Source: Cognatiyoonia sp965661665
GTDB taxonomy: Bacteria > Pseudomonadota > Alphaproteobacteria > Rhodobacterales > Rhodobacteraceae
Direction: 5' to 3'
DNA: 64,000 nucleotides
NCBI RefSeq assembly: GCF_965661665.1
Contig: NZ_CBFIEO010000001.1
Span: 62,001-126,000, forward strand
The number at the start of each line of letters is the position of its first letter. Position 1 is the stretch's first letter. Below, piece after piece: positions 17,701-27,558 of this stretch. The translations under genes and the position numbers were made by a program. The notes beneath the pieces were generated by a model, which searched no databases, was not told where the DNA came from, and was given only the letters and a program-made list of their open reading frames with translations.

Positions 17701-18254
17701 GCTTTGATGGTCTCAACCGTCAAATTGCCGTTCGTGTAGACGCAGATGTCAGAGGCGATGGCCATTGCCTCGCGCGCAACCTCTTCTGCTGATTTCTTGG
17801 TGCCCATCAAGGCGCGGCCTGCCGCAAGTGCGAAATTCCCGCCGGATCCGATGGCCGTGACATCATGCTCAGGCTCAAGCACGTCGCCGGCGCCGGTGAT
17901 GACAAACAGCTCTGTCCCATCGCTGACAATCAGCATCGCTTCGAGCTTTTGCAGGTATTTGTCCGTGCGCCAGTCTTTCGCCAATTCGACAGAAGCGCGG
18001 GCGAGCTGGCCAGGAGTTGCTTCCAGCTTCTTCTCAAGACGTTCAAGCAATGTGAAGGCATCCGCGGTGGACCCCGCAAAGCCGGAAACGACGTCATGCC
18101 CACCTGGTGACAAGCGGCGCACTTTCCGCGCGGTTCCTTTGATGACGGTCTGTCCAAGGCTGACCTGTCCGTCGCCTGCGATGACAACCTCACCACCTTT
18201 GCGCACACCGATAATCGTTGTGCCGTGCCAACCCGGAAACTCTTCTGACGCCAT
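17697..18254 (-). CDS. hslV: HslV (ClpQ), proteasome-like peptidase
   Basis: 185 aa from the ATG at 18254, which follows an AAAGGA box; the frame extends further upstream without a better start. Proteasome-beta fold with catalytic Thr in HGTTIIGVRKGG (Thr at about residue 11, exposed after N-terminal processing), GDGQVSLG and SGFAGSTADAFTL. Forms the dodecameric peptidase core capped by HslU. First gene of hslV-membrane protein-hslU. Confidence 0.96.
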   Translation of the reverse strand: MASEEFPGWHGTTIIGVRKGGEVVIAGDGQVSLGQTVIKGTARKVRRLSPGGHDVVSGFAGSTADAFTLLERLEKKLEATPGQLARASVELAKDWRTDKYLQKLEAMLIVSDGTELFVITGAGDVLEPEHDVTAIGSGGNFALAAGRALMGTKKSAEEVAREAMAIASDICVYTNGNLTVETIKA

Positions 18255-18318
18255 CACATTTTCCTTTCGTTGGTGAGTTATATGGAGATCACCACCCACA
18301 ACAGCAAGGTGCAACAAA

Positions 18319-18343
18319 AAAGGGGCGCTGTGAGCGCCCCTTT
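18319..18343 (-). terminator. Rho-independent terminator of trxA
   Basis: An 11-bp stem with GC-rich core (AGGGGCGCT / AGCGCCCCT) and 3-base loop. Read on the minus strand it is followed by a T run (complement of A's at 18315-18320). It lies between the trxA stop and the hslV start and should end the addB-addA-trxA transcript. Confidence 0.85.
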
Positions 18344-18363
18344 CGATCAATGTCGTGAAATTG

Positions 18364-18684
18364 CTAGATGGATTCTTCAATCCAGCCTTGAAGCGCTGCT
18401 TTTGGCGCAGCCCCCGCACGGTTTGACACCACTTCACCACCTTTGAACAGGAAGAGCGCTGGAATACCTCGCACACCCATCTGTGCAGGTGAATTTGGGT
18501 TCTCGTCCACGTTCACTTTGACGATCTTGACCTTGCCGCCCATTTCTTCGGACAGCTCTTCAAGCGCTGGGCCGATCTGTTTGCAGGGGCCACACCACTC
18601 TGCCCAAAAATCGACGACAACGGGAATGTCGGACTGGCGCACTTCGGCGTCGAATGTTGCATCTGATACTGCGACTGTAGCCAT
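18364..18684 (-). CDS. trxA: TrxA, thioredoxin
   Basis: 106 aa from ATG 18684, which has GGAGG 5-9 bases upstream; an ATG four codons earlier contains that ribosome site and is less likely. Active site WCGPC at residues 30-34, cis-Pro loop GIPALFLF near 75. General protein disulfide reductase. It follows addA by 57 bases on the same strand and ends in a strong terminator. Confidence 0.96.
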   Translation of the reverse strand: MATVAVSDATFDAEVRQSDIPVVVDFWAEWCGPCKQIGPALEELSEEMGGKVKIVKVNVDENPNSPAQMGVRGIPALFLFKGGEVVSNRAGAAPKAALQGWIEESI

Positions 18685-18741
18685 TGTGGCCTCCATTACG
18701 AATTCTTCGAGAACGGAAGGTATGAACGACGCATCAGTTGG

Positions 18742-21700
18742 TCAAGGCACGTTCACGCGGGAGAGAGCCTTTGAAACAAGATCGTCAGGTAAAATCATCA
18801 CCTCACCCGTCTTCGTCCAAAGAAGGCCAGTAGTGATCGCATGTTTCGGGTAGATTTGTTTAAGTGCTGCGGAGTATGCGCCCATTTGGCGGAGCAAGCC
18901 TTCGGGAACCTCATTAGGGCTTTGCGGCACCGTTGCGTTCGTTTTGAAATCAATTGCGGTTACGGACGTATCGGTCACGATCAATCGGTCGATGAAGCCA
19001 AGGATTTTTCTGTTGTCCAGTTCTGGCAGCTCCGCTGTTATGGGCACTTCTGCCAGCGCCTCTGGTGCGAAAACCCAATTGAGGTTTTTGTCTGCGAGCA
19101 AATCAAGAACTATGGCTGAGGACGGCTCATCAAACAAATGCCCGTCTGGATGAGATTGAATCAACCGGTTTGACAAATTCTGACGCTGTTCCACGGCAAC
19201 TGATGGCAGATGTTCCAAAAGCGTGTGGATCACACGCCCACGAGCCATACCATTTTCTATATCGAAGACTTCTCCAGGAAGGGCTTTCGCACCGCCTAGA
19301 TCAGACGGGGAGAGTGGGGCGAGGTTCAGGGGTTCCGCTGGTGTTGCGAAAGTTAGGGCTGAGATGGGAGAGGTGCTGGTTGTGGCCGAAGTCTGGCTCT
19401 GCACAGTGGGCCATGTGTCTGTTTCAAACCTCTGAAACTCCAAGCCATCTGAAGTGCAGTCGACTTTCCCCATATGCGCCATCGTGGCTTCAGCGATTTT
19501 GAACCAGCTTTCGCCGTCCTTCCCGACGTCGCCCGCACCGCAAAGAATCAGCCAATTCTCTGCCCGCGTCATGGCAACATAGAGAAGGCGCATCCGCTCC
19601 GCTTCTTGGCGTTCCTTCATCTCCTCCATTGCATCAAAGATAGCCTTAGGGGCAGTGTCTTTGCTGGTTTTTATGAAGGCGGAGCCATTGATGGTGACGA
19701 CACCTTCTTTGACTTGGTTCTTGCGTTTGCCTGTGTCTGGCAGAATGACAATCGGGGCTTCCAAACCTTTGGCACCGTGCACTGTCATCACACGGATTTC
19801 GTCTGATTGGCTGTCCATCTGGCGTTTGATTTTGGCCGCTTCAACTTCCGTCCAGCAGAGGAAGCCAGTTAAGCTAGGCGTGCCGTTGGATTCGTATTTG
19901 AGCGCCTGCGCCAACAGCGCATCAATCCCGTCCGCGGCTTCCATCCCAAGGCGTGACAACAGTTTCTCACGCCCCTTGTGTTTGGTCAGAAGACGTTCGA
20001 TCAGTTCGTAGGGACGAAGGAAGTCAGACTTTGAACGGAGGTCATTGAGAACCTCAAGCGTTTGAGGGTGCGTGTCGCTGTCGCGCAGGGCCTGCCACAG
20101 ATAATCCTCCGTCCGGTGATAGGCGAGCCCGTAAAGGTCTGCCTCGCTCCATCCGAAGAGAGGAGATTTGAGCGCCGAGGCCAGTGACAAGCTGTCTTCT
20201 GGCAAGGCCAGAAAGCTCAGGACGGCGAGGATGTCTTTCACAGCAAGTTCCGCGGTCAGTTCAAGCCGGTCAGCACCTGCAATTCTGAGCCCCCTTGATT
20301 TGCAAGCGCGAATGATTTCGGTGAAAAGTTCGGATCGCCGCTGGACCAAGATGAGGAAGTCACCCTCCGTGATCTTTCGTCCGACAAAATCGCCGGAGGC
20401 AGGATCGCGCTTTGGCAAGCTCTCGTGACACATCATATGTTGGATTTGGCCCGCGATCCGCTCCGCCAATTGCACGGTGTGGTGGGTGTCCTGAAGTTGG
20501 TCGATTGGATTGAACCACTCGCCGTCCCCGTCATTGTCTTTCATCGCCTCGATATGCGGCCAAAGGTCGACCCGTCCCGGCATGTCATGATGAAACGGGA
20601 GATGTATGGCGCTGCCGCCGATTGCAGTCCCAAGGTCACCGATAAAGACCTGATCGACAAATCTCAGGATTGCCGCAGCGGAGCGGAAGGAGTGTTGAAG
20701 CGTTGGTGTCGCCAGATTCTGTTGGGCATTGACCAAGGCCTGATTGAAGTGCGCTTGCATTCGGTCAAACTCACGCGGGTCAGCCCCTTGGAACGAATAG
20801 ATCGATTGCTTTTTGTCACCGACGACAAAGATCGTGCGGGCGATGTTACCGCGCGCGGATTGGCCAGAGGTGAATTCCTCAGTAAGTGCGCGGATGACTG
20901 CCCATTGCGGGGGGCTGGTGTCTTGGGCTTCGTCCACAAGCAGGTGGTCGATCCCACCATCAATGCGGAACAACACCCATTGCGCGACCTTGGGGTCTTG
21001 AAAAAGGGCCAGCGCCTTTGTGATCAGATCATCAAAGTCGAGGAGGCCTAGCGCGAGTTTTTTTGCGGCGTAGGATTTGCAGAAAAGCTCACCAAAATGG
21101 TGGAGCGCATCGGCCCGCTCGAACGCTTGCAGGGCAAGCTGGTGATCGCGGGCTGCTTCGACGGCTTTCATGAACGAATTGAGCTCATCCATGAGGTCGG
21201 GATGGGCTTTTTGCGTAGCAACATTGGGAAGGGAACCAACTTTTGCGCCAAAGGGTCGTTTTGTTTTCGGACCAAACAGAACAACAGACCCCAACCTTTC
21301 AAGGAGAGATGTGCTCGGCACCTCTGCCACCAATGGAGCAATCTTTTGTGCCGTGTCTTGTTCCTTTGGTGAACCGCTCTGCATCGCCACGCAAACCCGT
21401 TTCAGCATATTGTCCCAACCGGGCGTGAATACTGATTGAAGCAGGCTATGTACTGTGACCGATGCGGGAAGATTGAGGATGCCTTTGGTCTTCACCGGAT
21501 CGAACAGCACACGAAACACCTCGGCATTCTTCAGGATAGAAGCCAGCATCGGCTCAAGATCGCTGCCCCCGAAATGGAACAGGAAATCCCGAAAAACCTG
21601 CGCCTTTGGTCCATCTGAGATTTCGTCTAAGACTTCCGATTGGAGCGCTTTGGCGGACACCTCATCCAGTTCTTTGAACTGCGGGCTGATATGGGCTTCC

Positions 21701-22107
21701 AGGGGGAAGCGGCGCAAGATGCTTGAGCAGAACGAATGGATCGTTTGGATCTTCAAACCGCCCGGCGTTTCAATTGCGCGGGCAAAAAGCCGGCGCGCGG
21801 TTGGCAGGCTCACTTGCCCTGTGCGGTCTTCGACCCCCAGCTCATCCAGATCGTTACGGAGTTCGGCGTCAGACAGCATTGACCACTTGCCCAATCGCCG
21901 GAACAAGCGGTTTTGCATCTCGGATGCTGCGGCTTTCGTATATGTCAGGCAGAGGACGTTTTGCGGATCGACACCGTCCAGCAACAAACGGGCCACGCGG
22001 TCGGTCAGAACCCGCGTCTTGCCCGAACCGGCATTCGCGGTCAGCCATGTGTTTAACTGCGGATCAGCAGCATCAACTTGGGTTTGTGTGGCATCATTCC
22101 GGATCAT
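18742..22107 (-). CDS. addA: AddA, double-strand-break repair helicase-nuclease
   Basis: 1121 aa. UvrD-type helicase: Walker A ANAGSGKTRVL near residues 25-35, motif Ia CLTYTKAAASEM, motif II VDEAQDTSPPQW, motif VI VAMTRAENWL. The C-terminal RecB-like nuclease has AIDFKTNA near residue 1056. With AddB it resects double-strand ends for RecA in the alphaproteobacterial AddAB pathway. Its ATG overlaps the addB stop (ATGA), so subunits are translated together. Confidence 0.96.
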   Translation of the reverse strand: MIRNDATQTQVDAADPQLNTWLTANAGSGKTRVLTDRVARLLLDGVDPQNVLCLTYTKAAASEMQNRLFRRLGKWSMLSDAELRNDLDELGVEDRTGQVSLPTARRLFARAIETPGGLKIQTIHSFCSSILRRFPLEAHISPQFKELDEVSAKALQSEVLDEISDGPKAQVFRDFLFHFGGSDLEPMLASILKNAEVFRVLFDPVKTKGILNLPASVTVHSLLQSVFTPGWDNMLKRVCVAMQSGSPKEQDTAQKIAPLVAEVPSTSLLERLGSVVLFGPKTKRPFGAKVGSLPNVATQKAHPDLMDELNSFMKAVEAARDHQLALQAFERADALHHFGELFCKSYAAKKLALGLLDFDDLITKALALFQDPKVAQWVLFRIDGGIDHLLVDEAQDTSPPQWAVIRALTEEFTSGQSARGNIARTIFVVGDKKQSIYSFQGADPREFDRMQAHFNQALVNAQQNLATPTLQHSFRSAAAILRFVDQVFIGDLGTAIGGSAIHLPFHHDMPGRVDLWPHIEAMKDNDGDGEWFNPIDQLQDTHHTVQLAERIAGQIQHMMCHESLPKRDPASGDFVGRKITEGDFLILVQRRSELFTEIIRACKSRGLRIAGADRLELTAELAVKDILAVLSFLALPEDSLSLASALKSPLFGWSEADLYGLAYHRTEDYLWQALRDSDTHPQTLEVLNDLRSKSDFLRPYELIERLLTKHKGREKLLSRLGMEAADGIDALLAQALKYESNGTPSLTGFLCWTEVEAAKIKRQMDSQSDEIRVMTVHGAKGLEAPIVILPDTGKRKNQVKEGVVTINGSAFIKTSKDTAPKAIFDAMEEMKERQEAERMRLLYVAMTRAENWLILCGAGDVGKDGESWFKIAEATMAHMGKVDCTSDGLEFQRFETDTWPTVQSQTSATTSTSPISALTFATPAEPLNLAPLSPSDLGGAKALPGEVFDIENGMARGRVIHTLLEHLPSVAVEQRQNLSNRLIQSHPDGHLFDEPSSAIVLDLLADKNLNWVFAPEALAEVPITAELPELDNRKILGFIDRLIVTDTSVTAIDFKTNATVPQSPNEVPEGLLRQMGAYSAALKQIYPKHAITTGLLWTKTGEVMILPDDLVSKALSRVNVP

Positions 22108-25031
22108 GCGACGTCCTCAGATGAAGCATCATCACTCGGACCCCATTCGCCGAAGCGGGACAGATGATCATAGGCGCTGAAGGCATCTTTCTTCAGCATC
22201 GCCATCCGCGCGGTGTAGCCACGGCTTTGATCGCGCCAGTTTTCGATGAGTGCTTTGAAATCCTCGATCACTTGCGCTGGGCTGACCTCATTAAGCGGCG
22301 CATCAACAATCTTCATGTCCTTTTTGATGCCGAGGAATTGCGCCTTCTGCACAGACTGGGCCGCAATACCGGAAAACGCACCAAGCTCCATCATGGCGGC
22401 TTCGAGGAGCAACTGTTTGTCGAAAATCATTTGCTGTTTTTTGGTCGGTGGCTCACCAGTCTTGTAGTCGTAGATGATCGCCCCACTTTCGGCTAGATCA
22501 ATCCGGTCTGCCTCACAGGTGAGTGTGAATTCAGGGTTCGTGAGTTTGAGCCGACCCTTCGTTTCCGTCCCGATATTCTTGGCCTCACTCTGGCGCTGTT
22601 GTTCGGCGGCAATGAACAGGGGGGTGACCTTGGCAAAGTCTGTCTGCCAGCGCACGCGGATCGCTGGCCAAGGGCATTCCCCTGCAATCAATTTCTCACC
22701 AAGGCTTATGAGCGTCGGTTCTGCTGAAGGATTGAAAACGTCTGCCTTGCTTTCGATGAAGAGCTGTAAAATTTTGTGATAGAGGATGCCTTTCAGCTGA
22801 TATTCCTGCTTTTGCGCAAGCGTGTTGAGTTCCGGCAAATTGAGCAGTTTCTTCGCGTAGATCGCATAGGGGTCGCGGATCAGCGTCTTGATTTGTGTCA
22901 CTGAAAGCTGAGTTGGTCGATGATTGGTTGGTGGTCTTGGGGATGGACGGTGGGCGGCGTCAATCTTGGATGATTGGTCCAATTGCGCCGATGCACAGTC
23001 TGCCCAGACCTGACCACGCGCACGCATCGCCCTCAATGCCTCTGGACCATTGGTTTCTGAAAGCCCCTCGAGCAAATTCGTCAAGCGATTGACCCAGCGG
23101 GAGGGAACCGTTTCGGACTCATCGTTGCGGATCGAGCGTGAGATCATCACCACCCTTGCGCCCATGCCCTGTTGAAAATCATGCGCGGACAGGCCGACTT
23201 GGCGTTCGGGTGACAGCAGGCCGGCGTTCTGTCTCAGCTGTCTGTTTAGCCAAGGATCAGGGTTCGAGGATTGCGGCCAAATCCCTTCATTCAGGCCGCC
23301 AAGGATAACAAGATCTGTCGTGTTCACGCGCGACTCGAGCGTTCCAAGGATTAGAATGTCGGAACGGCCTGTGTCCGGATTGCGGACGGTTTCCTTTGAG
23401 AAGACGTTGGAAAACAGCGCTGCATAATCCCGCTTACTGAGCGGTCCGGCATTGCCAATATTCGCCCTAAGATTGGCACACTGCTTCTGTGCTTCGCGAC
23501 CTTCGGCCTTGTCCCAAAGCTCACCGCTCTCTGTCCCTTCAGGACCGGCGCAAATGCGTTCGGTCAGTGCGATGTGGGTGTTGAGCAGTTCCTCCGCATC
23601 TTGGACCTCGTGGTCTTCGACGAAGAAAACGGACAGTAACCAATCGGACCATTCGCGTACTGGCTTGCCGCCTTGATCCTTCTCTGTCGTCCACTCTTCA
23701 ATGATCTCCCGATTGACCAAAACTTTTCCCGTCTTGCGCAGCCTGAGTTCCAACTCTCGGGTCCAAAGAAGATGGTTGCCCCTTGGCGCGCCGGTGTGTG
23801 TGAGCGGGTGTTTTAAGGTGGTGAGGAGGAGTTCCGCCGTTAAATCAGAGACCAGAAGATCAGCGACGTGACCAAAGAGGCGCCCCGGCGGCGTGAGATG
23901 AAGCGGCACTCCTGCACTGTCGTCGGCCACAACTTTCCATCGGTCCAGCGCGGCAGCGACCTGCCGTGTCAGAACTCGGTTCGGGGAGATTAACGCCGCC
24001 GTTTGTCCATCGGTGATGGCTTGCATGAGGCGCAGCGCAATGGCTTCTGCTTCCACCTTTGGCGTTGGCGCTTCAAGAAGTGAGATATTGCTGGTGCACG
24101 CAAGCAGATCACCCAAGTTTGGACCGTCTTCGCGCCACCCATCCGTCACGGGCGCTGGTCGTAACGCGAGGGAGACAAGCTCGTTTTGGGTTGCGTGATT
24201 GACTGCCTGCGATGCCCAAGGCCGGACGTCACTTGGCTCGATCCCTAAAGACAGCAACAGCTTCCAAAACCTGAACTGAGGGTGGTCTTCCTGATCCGGC
24301 TGTCTGTCGGTCGCGCTCAGACTTTTCCAAATATTGAACGGCATATGCTGGTCAAATCCAGGGAGGATGACACCGCAATTATCCAGACGCGCCACGGCCC
24401 GCATCAAATTCCGCGTCGGCGTTCGGGAGCCGGTCGACCCCACAACAAAGACTGGGAACTTCGGTGGTAAATTTTGCCACTCGCCTATTTGCTGTGCCAC
24501 TGCTTTGGACAATCGATGATCTGGCGTCGCCAAAGTGCTGGCATAGGGCGCGATGATCTTCAGGAACTCTAGCGTTCGCTTCCAATGCCCCGATTGGTCC
24601 ATCACATCCAGCTCGGCGATCTGGTCAAATGTCACCTCTTCCGCGGCCATTTCATTGACCAACTCAATCAATGAATCCGCCAAAGCAAAAACCGACGATC
24701 GCGGGGCAAGCTCTGGCGCGGCATCGAGAAGACCCGCAATGATCTTTGCGATTTCCAGTTTCATGGCGAGCGGTGATTGCACCGCGTCCCCCGCGCCGTC
24801 ATCGTTGGCGAGGTCTGTAATCAATCGGATGCATGGCAAGAGCATTGCACCAGATGCCGCAAATGCGTCCTGAAGCCTTTTGCGCATCCGCGAAGTGTTC
24901 ACAAAGATGACGGATTGTGCACGCTCGTGCGGGGAAAGATTGATCGTCGCTTTCAGGAAGCCGTTAACAAACGCGCCGCCAACATCGACACCGGGTGGCA
25001 GTCCATAAATGTTCGGCGCGCGGGTCATCAT
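22104..25031 (-). CDS. addB: AddB, double-strand-break repair nuclease subunit
   Basis: 975 aa. Inactivated-helicase-like N-terminal half, GGLNEGIWPQSSNPDPWLNR near residue 565, and a C-terminal PD-(D/E)XK nuclease with IIYDYKTGEPPTKKQ near residue 865. No four-Cys iron-sulfur motif surrounds the nuclease domain, unlike Bacillus AddB; only scattered single Cys are seen. Begins one base after the murU-like gene stop in the tsaE-amgK-murU-addB-addA-trxA series. Confidence 0.94.
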   Translation of the reverse strand: MMTRAPNIYGLPPGVDVGGAFVNGFLKATINLSPHERAQSVIFVNTSRMRKRLQDAFAASGAMLLPCIRLITDLANDDGAGDAVQSPLAMKLEIAKIIAGLLDAAPELAPRSSVFALADSLIELVNEMAAEEVTFDQIAELDVMDQSGHWKRTLEFLKIIAPYASTLATPDHRLSKAVAQQIGEWQNLPPKFPVFVVGSTGSRTPTRNLMRAVARLDNCGVILPGFDQHMPFNIWKSLSATDRQPDQEDHPQFRFWKLLLSLGIEPSDVRPWASQAVNHATQNELVSLALRPAPVTDGWREDGPNLGDLLACTSNISLLEAPTPKVEAEAIALRLMQAITDGQTAALISPNRVLTRQVAAALDRWKVVADDSAGVPLHLTPPGRLFGHVADLLVSDLTAELLLTTLKHPLTHTGAPRGNHLLWTRELELRLRKTGKVLVNREIIEEWTTEKDQGGKPVREWSDWLLSVFFVEDHEVQDAEELLNTHIALTERICAGPEGTESGELWDKAEGREAQKQCANLRANIGNAGPLSKRDYAALFSNVFSKETVRNPDTGRSDILILGTLESRVNTTDLVILGGLNEGIWPQSSNPDPWLNRQLRQNAGLLSPERQVGLSAHDFQQGMGARVVMISRSIRNDESETVPSRWVNRLTNLLEGLSETNGPEALRAMRARGQVWADCASAQLDQSSKIDAAHRPSPRPPTNHRPTQLSVTQIKTLIRDPYAIYAKKLLNLPELNTLAQKQEYQLKGILYHKILQLFIESKADVFNPSAEPTLISLGEKLIAGECPWPAIRVRWQTDFAKVTPLFIAAEQQRQSEAKNIGTETKGRLKLTNPEFTLTCEADRIDLAESGAIIYDYKTGEPPTKKQQMIFDKQLLLEAAMMELGAFSGIAAQSVQKAQFLGIKKDMKIVDAPLNEVSPAQVIEDFKALIENWRDQSRGYTARMAMLKKDAFSAYDHLSRFGEWGPSDDASSEDVA

Positions 25032-25712
25032 CTATGTGGACTGCTCCAACAACTCTTCTGCAATTTCAATGGCGCCCGGCCATCCGACATCGCACCACTG
25101 GCCGGAATAAATGGCTCCGTAAAGCGTGCCCTTTTCAAGCATCATTTCCCAAATCTTATTGGTGGAAAAGACATCTTTTGGATGGGCTTCGAACACCTCC
25201 GTCCGAATGATCTGAAGCCCCGTGTAGATGCTTGACGTACCACGCTTCAGACGACCAGAATCGTCTATGTCAAAGTCGCCGGCGCCCTTATGCCCTGCAG
25301 CGCGATCTGCTGGGACAAGAAGCAAGAGACCATCCATTTCCCCAGACCAGTGGGGCACCAAGGTATCGACAGGGTTTGGTCCTACCCAAACGGCGTCGGA
25401 ATTGAGTGTGATGACCGTGTCACTGGCAAGCAATGCACGCGCATGTTTGAGCCCGCCGCCAGTTTCTTTCAATGTCTCTTCGTAGGAGAAAGTGACCTTA
25501 CGATCAAAGTCTAGAGACTGAATCTGATCGGCGAGGTAATGTGTGTTTATAACGACGTGTTTGACGTGGTCGGATCTAAGCGCATTTATTGCGTGCTCCA
25601 CAAGCATTTCGCCGCCAACGATGATCAGAGGCTTGGGCCTGTCGTCGGTCAGCGGCCTCATCCGCGTTCCAATCCCAGCGGCATAGAGGAGGGCGGGAAA
25701 ACGCGTAGTCAT
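25032..25712 (-). CDS. murU: MurU-like sugar-1-phosphate nucleotidyltransferase
   Basis: 226 aa from ATG 25712, which overlaps the upstream kinase stop (ATGA); the longer frame to 25772 is rejected. Nucleotidyltransferase signature LYAAGIGTRMRPLTDDRPKPLI near residues 8-29, and sugar-binding region LNSDAVW near 102. In the AmgK-MurU pathway it makes UDP-MurNAc from MurNAc-1-phosphate, so recycled wall sugars bypass de novo synthesis. The call depends on the amgK partner; other NDP-sugar pyrophosphorylases are similar. Confidence 0.85.
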   Translation of the reverse strand: MTTRFPALLYAAGIGTRMRPLTDDRPKPLIIVGGEMLVEHAINALRSDHVKHVVINTHYLADQIQSLDFDRKVTFSYEETLKETGGGLKHARALLASDTVITLNSDAVWVGPNPVDTLVPHWSGEMDGLLLLVPADRAAGHKGAGDFDIDDSGRLKRGTSSIYTGLQIIRTEVFEAHPKDVFSTNKIWEMMLEKGTLYGAIYSGQWCDVGWPGAIEIAEELLEQST

Positions 25713-26668
25713 TTTTTGTGCGCATCCAGCGGGAAGTGCGTTCTGATGACGTCCGTCATAGGCGCCCAACAAAGTCTTTCCGTGTCCTCATGAACCATGC
25801 GCAGCACGCGCGATTGAAACTGAAGGTATCGCCTCTTCTGCGGGTTCAGCGCGAGGCGTGCAAAGATGCCGAGGATTTTCAAATTCCGCTGTAGGGCAAG
25901 ACAATGGAACTGCGGCTGAAATTCAGCACTCAAATTATGGTCCGCAACATATCTGGCTGTCATCGCCACCGTGAGGGTATCGCTCAAATCCCGTCTGGCA
26001 TCGCGGAGGAGGGAAACAAGATCATACCCCTTGGGCGCAAGTACAGCGTCTTGAAAATCCAACACACCGATACGGTCAAGACCAGCCTGATCAGGCCGCC
26101 AGATTGCATTCTCAACATGATAATCCCGAAGAGCAAAAGTGTAGTCTGTCGCGCAGAACAGCCCATATGCCTCAGTCATGAGGTCCGCCAATGGTTGTGT
26201 CAGCGTGGGGTCTCTCAAATAGAAATCTGCTGTAACAGCCAGGGCGTCGCCCGCCTCTTTTGCATCCAGAACCGGAAGGTCAGGGGCTGTGATCGTCTCC
26301 GTCAGAAGTAAGAGGTCTGTCAGTGCCTCATATACCTCAATTTCATCGTCTGGGTGTACATCAAGGTGGGCCTTCGCTGTCTTGTAGCCCAAGTCGGATA
26401 TTAGCAGGAAACCCTGATCCAAATTCTTTCCGACGACCTCCGGCGCGACAATGCCTTTTTCCAAGAGCTTATCTGACAGCACCACAAATTCTGGTGTACC
26501 CAGCGATTTGTCAGGTGGCGCATCCATCAAGAGAAGCGCTTGCTCGTTTGTGTGTTGTAAACGGTGATACGTGCGTTCGGAGGCATCAGATGGCAGCGCT
26601 GCCAAGGGGCAATCCCCATAGCCTGCCCTGGCCAAAAACGCTTGTCTTTCGTCCGCTCGACTAGACAT
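25709..26668 (-). CDS. amgK: AmgK-like anomeric sugar kinase (aminoglycoside phosphotransferase fold)
   Basis: 319 aa. APH-fold catalytic loop LRDYHVENAIW near residue 190 and metal-binding VLDFQDAVLAPKGYDL near 208. N-terminal DASERTYHRL is typical of AmgK. It phosphorylates the anomeric OH of MurNAc/GlcNAc during peptidoglycan recycling. It overlaps tsaE upstream by 8 bases and murU downstream by ATGA. An older generic label for this family is aminoglycoside phosphotransferase; resistance is not implied. Confidence 0.85.
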   Translation of the reverse strand: MSSRADERQAFLARAGYGDCPLAALPSDASERTYHRLQHTNEQALLLMDAPPDKSLGTPEFVVLSDKLLEKGIVAPEVVGKNLDQGFLLISDLGYKTAKAHLDVHPDDEIEVYEALTDLLLLTETITAPDLPVLDAKEAGDALAVTADFYLRDPTLTQPLADLMTEAYGLFCATDYTFALRDYHVENAIWRPDQAGLDRIGVLDFQDAVLAPKGYDLVSLLRDARRDLSDTLTVAMTARYVADHNLSAEFQPQFHCLALQRNLKILGIFARLALNPQKRRYLQFQSRVLRMVHEDTERLCWAPMTDVIRTHFPLDAHKK

Positions 26669-27125
26669 TAAGATCGCCCAGTCGCTTAGCCCATTTCGCA
26701 GAGCCTGAGAAAGAAAACCGGCGCTTGTCCCCTACCAGCGAAATGGAAAGCTCAAGCGCATCAGACGGTTTCAAATCTCCCAGCCGATCGGGCCACTCCA
26801 CAAGCACGACCGCGTCCTTAAAAGCTGCATCCAAGCCAAGTTCAAGAATGTCGTCAGGTCCGCCCAAACGATAAAGATCGCAATGCCATATCTCGATGTC
26901 ATCGGCGTCGTAGGTCTGGACAATGGTGAAGGTTGGTGATGGGACGTCTGTGGCGGGGCCACATCGCGCTTTGATCAATGCACGGCCGAACGCTGTCTTT
27001 CCTGCACCAATATCACCCTCAAGCAATATGGTGTCACCTGTGCTTAAGAGTTGGCTGATCTTTGTGGCAAGCTGATCTGTTTCGGCCTCTTCCAAGACCT
27101 CGAACGTTTGAATAGCAGGCGACAT
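26661..27125 (-). CDS. tsaE: TsaE, tRNA t6A-synthesis ATPase
   Basis: 154 aa. Walker A GDIGAGKTAFGRAL at residues 37-50, SPTFTIVQTY near 64 and HCDLYRLGGPDDILELGL near 81, all TsaE hallmarks. It supports TsaD/TsaB in threonylcarbamoylation of A37 in ANN-decoding tRNAs. tsaD lies 8 kb away in this window. First gene of the run to trxA. Confidence 0.95.
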   Translation of the reverse strand: MSPAIQTFEVLEEAETDQLATKISQLLSTGDTILLEGDIGAGKTAFGRALIKARCGPATDVPSPTFTIVQTYDADDIEIWHCDLYRLGGPDDILELGLDAAFKDAVVLVEWPDRLGDLKPSDALELSISLVGDKRRFSFSGSAKWAKRLGDLNV

Positions 27126-27348
27126 GCCCTGAAACTACTTGCTCCGCTGAACGCTGCAAGCGGTTATTGAGGGATCTTGATAACTTCTCTTTGCGCGACG
27201 CGTGGCAGGCTTTCGATATTCTTCTGTCGTGGTGTCAGTTTCAGAAAGAAATGTCCGTCCGTCGCTTACGTCCGACTGACGGTAAACGCATGGCCGTTAG
27301 CGAAGGTAAGAAGCAGTGATTGATTTGAAGGGAGAAGCAGGAAACGTT

Positions 27349-27516
27349 TCAAAGATACGGCCTGACATCCTGGCAACATCTTTTCTTGGAAGGCGGTATC
27401 AAAAATCGCTCATTCGCATCAGAGAATGGTGGATCCAAAATGCGCCACCTCTGAAACACCATGCCAATTGCAAAGCCGCAAAGGACAACCAATGGGATGA
27501 GGATTGCAAATGTCAT
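27349..27516 (-). CDS. Small single-pass membrane protein (55 aa), possibly CtrA-controlled
   Basis: A 55-codon ORF, ATG 27516 to TGA 27349, in the 450-bp space between tsaE and regB. It starts MTFAILIPLVVLCGFAIGMV, one clear transmembrane segment, followed by a basic and polar tail with a Cys pair (KKRCCQD). An AGGTGA box lies about 8-13 bases before the ATG. A full CtrA-type site is centred about 50 bases upstream of the ATG. No homologue is recalled. Support is composition, start context and the regulatory site; it could be a chance ORF. The 220 bp between it and tsaE hold nothing else recognisable. Confidence 0.5.
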   Translation of the reverse strand: MTFAILIPLVVLCGFAIGMVFQRWRILDPPFSDANERFLIPPSKKRCCQDVRPYL

Positions 27517-27558
27517 GAAAGACTCACCTATAGCTAAGTGAGTATTGGAAAACTGTCG

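Noticed and set aside
25709..26668. Aminoglycoside-resistance phosphotransferase
   Set aside because: The fold is shared, but the tsaE-amgK-murU order points to cell-wall sugar recycling rather than drug resistance.
27251..27319. 22-codon plus-strand ORF (MSVRRLRPTDG...) between tsaE and the small membrane ORF
   Set aside because: Too short, and it lacks a convincing ribosome site or membrane or domain feature; left out as chance.
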